From positions 124,001-188,000 of the forward strand of contig NZ_CP139715.1 in NCBI RefSeq assembly GCF_034377285.1: DNA of 64,000 nt. Reading direction: 5' to 3'. The stretch is from Thalassobaculum sp. OXR-137 (lineage in GTDB: Bacteria > Pseudomonadota > Alphaproteobacteria > Thalassobaculales > Thalassobaculaceae). Both the position numbers and the translations under genes were made by a program. This document shows positions 60,895-64,000 of the stretch, one piece after another; the first letter of the stretch is position 1; each line of letters starts with the position of its first letter. The notes below the pieces were generated by a model. The model did not search any database. It was not told the DNA's origin and saw nothing but the letters and a program-made list of their open reading frames with translations.

Positions 60895-60987
60895 TAGAGC
60901 AAATCGCGCTCAGACGGAAGCATCCGCTCGCGTGAACTTGCTCTATCTTTCATAGGTTAGAGCACGATCGGTTCAGATCGTGCTCTA
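60895..60987. repeat. Double-hairpin intergenic element (TAGAGCA type)
   Basis: Two hairpins occur in tandem: TAGAGCAA (60895-60902) with TTGCTCTA (60938-60945), and TAGAGCACGATC (60958-60969) with GATCGTGCTCTA (60976-60987), a perfect 12-bp stem with a 6-nt loop. Elements with this TAGAGC / GATCGTGCTCTA pattern recur in alphaproteobacteria. It lies between the convergent hemH and RTX genes and may terminate both. Confidence 0.7.
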
Positions 60988-60991
60988 CACG

Positions 60992-61693
60992 TCAGAAATA
61001 GGCGACGGCGACCGCGTCGGGATCCTCGACGCCGATCAGCTCGATCCGGGTACCGCTGGACAGCCGGACGACCGAATAGTCGCCGAAATCCAGTCGCGTG
61101 GCGATCTCAACCCCGCTTTGGACGAGAAGCTGGTCCTCGCCCACGTCGAAATCGGCGATGGTGTCCCGGTCCTCGTCCGCAGCGCCGTACACGAAGACGT
61201 CTGCGCCGGCCCCGCCGACAAGGCTGTCGTCGCCCGCTCCTCCCGACAGGCTGTCCTGCGCCTGCCCGCCATAGAGGGTGTCGTCGCCGCTCCCGCCGAT
61301 CAGGATGTCGTCACCCTGGTTTCCGTAGACGATATCGTCGCCGCCCCCGCCGTCGAGCGTGTCGCGGCCGGTCAGGTAGACCAGGTCGCCGTCCACGATA
61401 ACCGCGCCCGCCTCGCCGTTGCGGCCGCCGGCGATCACGTCGTCGTCGTCCCCGCCCCAGATCGCGTCGTCGTCCTGGCCGCCATACAGCGTGTCCTCGC
61501 CGGCGCCGCCGCTCAGGCTGTCCCGTCCGGCATTGCCGTAGAGCACGTCCTCGCCGGCCAGCGCGTTCAGGACGTCGCGTCCGTCGAAACCGAACATGAT
61601 TTCGTCATCCGATGTGCCGTACAGCACGTCGGCGCCCAGCGAGCCGGTCAGCTCGTCGGTGGTGACGGTAACGGTGATTGTCGGCTGGGGCAT
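60992..61693 (-). CDS. RTX-type calcium-binding repeat protein
   Basis: The 233-residue protein has two blocks of GGxGxDxUx nonapeptides (roughly residues 18-90 and 113-170; DSLSGGAGEDTLYGG, DTLDGGGGDDIVYG), which fold as a beta-roll with Ca2+. A Leu/Val-rich non-repeat segment (about 93-108) separates them. A C-terminal region with DTIADFDVGEDQLLVQSG and VVRLSSGTRIELIGV resembles type I secretion-type tails. No signal peptide or secretion genes are nearby. Function is unknown. Confidence 0.85.
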   Translation of the reverse strand: MPQPTITVTVTTDELTGSLGADVLYGTSDDEIMFGFDGRDVLNALAGEDVLYGNAGRDSLSGGAGEDTLYGGQDDDAIWGGDDDDVIAGGRNGEAGAVIVDGDLVYLTGRDTLDGGGGDDIVYGNQGDDILIGGSGDDTLYGGQAQDSLSGGAGDDSLVGGAGADVFVYGAADEDRDTIADFDVGEDQLLVQSGVEIATRLDFGDYSVVRLSSGTRIELIGVEDPDAVAVAYF

Positions 61694-61778
61694 GGGACCT
61701 CCCGCAGGATCGTGTTCCTGGCACTAACGCGGGACGCCGGTCGTTCCGTCGCGGGATGCACCCCGCCGGGCGACGGGC

Positions 61779-62345
61779 CTAGAACGCCACCACGCGGTTG
61801 CAGCCGGCGGCGCGGGCCTTGGCCACCCGGTCGGCGGCTCGGGCGAGCACGTTCTGCAGATCCGGCACCATGCGGGAGGCGCTGCGCATGATGCCGTCGA
61901 TACCGACGCTCACGGTCACCGGGATCGCCGTTCCGTCCTCGGCGAAGAAGCGCATCGACTGAACCGCAAGGCGCAGCCGCTGTCCCACCGCGCGGACCGC
62001 CGACAGATCGATCTCGGTATGCAGGATGGCGAAGGACGTGGCGTCGATCCGGCCGACCACGTCGTGGCCCCGAACCTCGTTCAACAGGAGCTGGGCCACT
62101 CCCCGCACGATCATGTCGGCGCAGGCGCTGCCGTAGCGGTCACCGATGGCGTCCATATGATCGATTTCCACCAGGGTGAGCGCGGAGGCCGCGTGAAGAT
62201 GCATGCCCAGACGGGTCCGCGCCCGGCTCTCGAACCCGTCGCGGCCGATCAGTCCGGATACCGGATCCTCGGCATAGTCGACCTCGTCGGCATAGGTGTC
62301 CTCCGCGTAGGTCGGCATCACCTGACTGTTCATCTCGGCAACCAT
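61779..62345 (-). CDS. Degenerate GGDEF-like protein
   Basis: The 188-residue protein has a GGDEF-domain fold (about 30-180): GLIGRDGFESRARTRL, TLVEIDHMDAIGDRYG and VTVSVGID, ADRVAKARAAGCNRVV. At the signature the sequence is R-I-DATSF (residues 99-105), so the GGDEF residues are lost. Diguanylate cyclase activity is therefore unlikely, and it may bind a nucleotide or a partner. An inverted repeat lies upstream (62398-62414). Confidence 0.8.
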   Translation of the reverse strand: MVAEMNSQVMPTYAEDTYADEVDYAEDPVSGLIGRDGFESRARTRLGMHLHAASALTLVEIDHMDAIGDRYGSACADMIVRGVAQLLLNEVRGHDVVGRIDATSFAILHTEIDLSAVRAVGQRLRLAVQSMRFFAEDGTAIPVTVSVGIDGIMRSASRMVPDLQNVLARAADRVAKARAAGCNRVVAF

Positions 62346-62397
62346 CGTTCGGCAAACAAAATCGGTTCTGGGCGTCCTTACACTGTCCGCCTAAACC

Positions 62398-62414
62398 GTA
62401 AACATTTCGTTTAC
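62398..62414. promoter_or_regulatory. Inverted repeat upstream of the degenerate GGDEF gene
   Basis: GTAAAC (62398-62403) and GTTTAC (62409-62414) are perfect 6-bp arms around a 5-bp AT-rich spacer, 53 bp upstream of the degenerate GGDEF start. A second dyad, CTGGGA/TCCCAG (62418-62439), lies next to it, near the MBL stop. Either could be an operator or a terminator. Confidence 0.35.
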
Positions 62415-62443
62415 AACCTGGGAAACGCATTTCTCCCAGAGAT

Positions 62444-63337
62444 TCACAACGTATTGATGGGAACCTTGAGGACCGGCCGGCCGTCCTCGCCGGTCGGCAT
62501 ATGGCCGCCGCGCATGTTGACCTGGATCGACGGAATGATCAGGCGGGGCATCGACAGGGTGCGGTCCCGTTCGGTCCGCAGCTTCACGAAGCCCGCCTTG
62601 TCGTGACCCTCGGCCTCGGCGCCGACATGGATGTTGCGGGCCTTCTCCTCGCCGACCGTGGTCTCCCACCGGATGTTGCGGCCGTTCGGTCCGTAGTCGT
62701 GACACATGAAAAGCCGCATCTTTTCGGGCAGGGCCAGTACCTTCTGGATCGAGTCGTAGAGCACGCCAGCATCCCCGCCCGGGAAATCCGCCCGCGCTGT
62801 GCCGCCGTCCGGCATGAACAACGTGTCGCCGACGAAGGCCGCGTCGCCCAGCACATGGGTCATGCAGGCCGGCGTGTGCCCCGGCGTGTGCATGGCGAAG
62901 CCGGTCATCGAGCCGACCGTGTAAGTGTCTCCGTCCTCGAACAGCCGGTCGAACTGGCTGCCGTCGCGCTGGAAGGCCGTGCCCTCGTTGAACACCTTGC
63001 CGAAGGTTTCCTGGACCTCGACGATCTTCGCCCCGATCCCGATCAGGCCGCCGAGCTTCTCCTGGATGTAGGGGGCCGCCGACAGGTGGTCCGCATGGAC
63101 ATGGGTCTCGATCAGCCATTCCACGCTGAGCCGCTGCTCCCGGATGAAGGCGATCAGGGTGTCGGCATGGGCATGGGACAGCCGGCCGGCCGCGTAGTCG
63201 ATGTCGAGGACCGAGTCGTAGACCGCGCAGCGCCGGGTCGAAGGATCGACCGCCACATGGCTGATGGTGTTGGTGTCTGGATCGAAGAAGCTGGTGACGT
63301 CGGGGTGAACCGACATATCGACCGGATAGGTGGGCAT
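62444..63337 (-). CDS. MBL-fold hydrolase, ETHE1/Blh-like (persulfide dioxygenase type)
   Basis: The 297-residue protein has the metal motif THVHADHLS (HxHxDH), HTPGHTPACM, GDTLFMPDGGTARADFPGGDA and MCHDYGP. This is the ETHE1/Blh set, mononuclear-iron enzymes that oxidise persulfides such as glutathione persulfide. A C-terminal GHDKAGFVKLRTERD segment fits the group. Whether it is a persulfide dioxygenase or a Blh relative without sulfur substrate is open. The rhodanese at 5 kb is dead and far away. Confidence 0.87.
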   Translation of the reverse strand: MPTYPVDMSVHPDVTSFFDPDTNTISHVAVDPSTRRCAVYDSVLDIDYAAGRLSHAHADTLIAFIREQRLSVEWLIETHVHADHLSAAPYIQEKLGGLIGIGAKIVEVQETFGKVFNEGTAFQRDGSQFDRLFEDGDTYTVGSMTGFAMHTPGHTPACMTHVLGDAAFVGDTLFMPDGGTARADFPGGDAGVLYDSIQKVLALPEKMRLFMCHDYGPNGRNIRWETTVGEEKARNIHVGAEAEGHDKAGFVKLRTERDRTLSMPRLIIPSIQVNMRGGHMPTGEDGRPVLKVPINTL

Positions 63338-63438
63338 GACACTCCTCCCGGAAACCGTCGCCTCGCGCGTTGACCCGCGCTTACCTCCAATATGGGACCA
63401 TTCGACCCGGGAATCGAGTTTTGGTGCGGCACTGCGAC

Positions 63439-64000
63439 CTAGCGTCGCCAGTTGATCGCCAGCACGCCGGCAATCGCCGCGACCACGCCGGCGACGACCG
63501 TCGGGGTCAGCGTCTCTCCAAGCACCAGCACGCCGAGCAGGACACCCACGCCGGCCCGCAGATAGCTCTGGCTGGCCACGCCGAGGGACCCGAGGGTCCG
63601 CACCAGCCGGAAGTAGAGCAACAAGGCGATGCCGGTGCAGGCGACCCCGAGGACAAGGGCCGCCGCCACCGCCTTGGGGGAGGGCGTCAGTTCCCAGGGC
63701 CGGTCGGCCATCAGGCTTGCGGGGAGCAGCACGGCGGTCGCACAGAGCATGGTCCCGGCCGCCGTCACCACCGGCGGGAGATGGGAGAAGCGCCGCCCGT
63801 GCAGGGCCGCACCGGCATACAGGGCGGCACTCACCAGCACGGCGATCTGCGCCGCCACCTGACCGCCCAGCCCATTCAGGGCGTCCGTTCCGACGATCAG
63901 CACCACCCCGCCCAGTCCCAGGCAGGCCCCGAGCAGCCGCACCCCGCCCATGGACTCATGGCGGGTCACCAGAACGGTGAACAGAAACACGAACAGCGGC
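63439..64000 (-). CDS. DMT-family permease, EamA type (partial, N-terminus outside window)
   Basis: The visible 186 residues form the C-terminal half of an EamA-type drug/metabolite transporter, with five helices: LVTRHESMGGVRLLGACLGLGGV, QIAVLVSAALYAG, TMLCATAVLLPASL, AAALVLGVACTGIALLLYF and the RAGVGVLLGVLVLGE, VVAGVVAAIAGVLAINW ends. The frame stays open to the right window edge, so the N-terminus is missing. Substrate is unknown. Confidence 0.88.
   Translation of the reverse strand, partial: PLFVFLFTVLVTRHESMGGVRLLGACLGLGGVVLIVGTDALNGLGGQVAAQIAVLVSAALYAGAALHGRRFSHLPPVVTAAGTMLCATAVLLPASLMADRPWELTPSPKAVAAALVLGVACTGIALLLYFRLVRTLGSLGVASQSYLRAGVGVLLGVLVLGETLTPTVVAGVVAAIAGVLAINWRR

Noticed and set aside
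61000-61690. Apparent tandem DNA repeats in the RTX gene
   Set aside because: They are the coding counterpart of the GGxGxD nonapeptide repeats.

Overview
The window is a dense, GC-rich chromosomal segment from an alphaproteobacterium. Four observations support this: a circularly permuted two-piece ssrA (tmRNA) gene at about 15.03-15.35 kb with the acceptor half first, an alpha-type SspB with an acidic linker and C-terminal ClpX-binding tail, DUF2336, TAXI-TRAP and hflK-hflC-DUF2065-degP style gene sets, and palindromic intergenic repeats of kinds common in Rhodospirillales and Rhizobiales. Rhodospirillales-like is my best guess, but nothing here fixes the genus. I see no prophage, insertion sequence, CRISPR array, tRNA or rRNA. 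Both window edges cut genes (ilvC on the left, a DMT-family permease on the right).

Layout. 0-4.2 kb: branched-chain amino acid operon ilvB-ilvN-ilvC (minus strand) preceded by miaA. 4.3-11.1 kb: serB, a rhodanese-like protein lacking its catalytic Cys, the membrane quality-control set hflK-hflC-DUF2065-degP, and the Mrp/ApbC Fe-S carrier. 11.1-15 kb: folA and two convergent paralogous TPR/GT9-like proteins. 15-18 kb: ssrA followed by sspB, class I fumarase and a VOC protein. 18-22 kb: DUF3137-LemA pair, an alpha/beta hydrolase, a DUF2336 protein. 22-26.2 kb: a TAXI-TRAP transporter (receptor, fused permease, UspA). 26.5-32.7 kb: DCC thiol protein, SDR, class III aminotransferase, GST and an orphan molybdopterin-binding oxidoreductase subunit. 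32.8-36.4 kb: Mla/Pqi-like lipid ABC transporter operon. 36.6-44.5 kb: Tat-exported alpha-carbonic anhydrase, a MetE-like methyltransferase under a striking start-site hairpin, apt, SCP2-type thiolase, GNAT, AidB-like acyl-CoA dehydrogenase, AcuI-like reductase and a small lipoprotein. 44.6-50.1 kb: TPR/OGT-like protein and a peptide-type ABC importer (permease, permease, binding protein) without ATPases. 50.2-54.1 kb: NfeD/stomatin pair and malate synthase G. 54.3-57.5 kb: a histidine kinase with an ethylene-receptor-like sensor, PilZ, YaiI, an XRE/DUF2975 pair and an unannotated-size lipoprotein. 57.5-64 kb: ureidoglycolate lyase, a gamma-glutamylcyclotransferase-like protein, a redoxin-like/2OG-oxygenase fusion, ferrochelatase, an RTX protein, a degenerate GGDEF protein, an ETHE1-like MBL hydrolase and a permease fragment.

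Functional links. ssrA and sspB lie together, so the RNA that tags stalled polypeptides and the adaptor that delivers those tagged chains to ClpXP are neighbours. HflKC and DegP cover membrane and periplasmic proteolysis. The most notable signals are the 60-nt hairpin that buries the Shine-Dalgarno sequence of the MetE-like gene and leaves its AUG in a bulge, the bacterial ethylene-receptor-like kinase whose ligand residues keep the exact plant ETR1 spacing, and three 100-bp palindromic repeats of identical length. All functions are inferred from reading the sequence; no database search was run.
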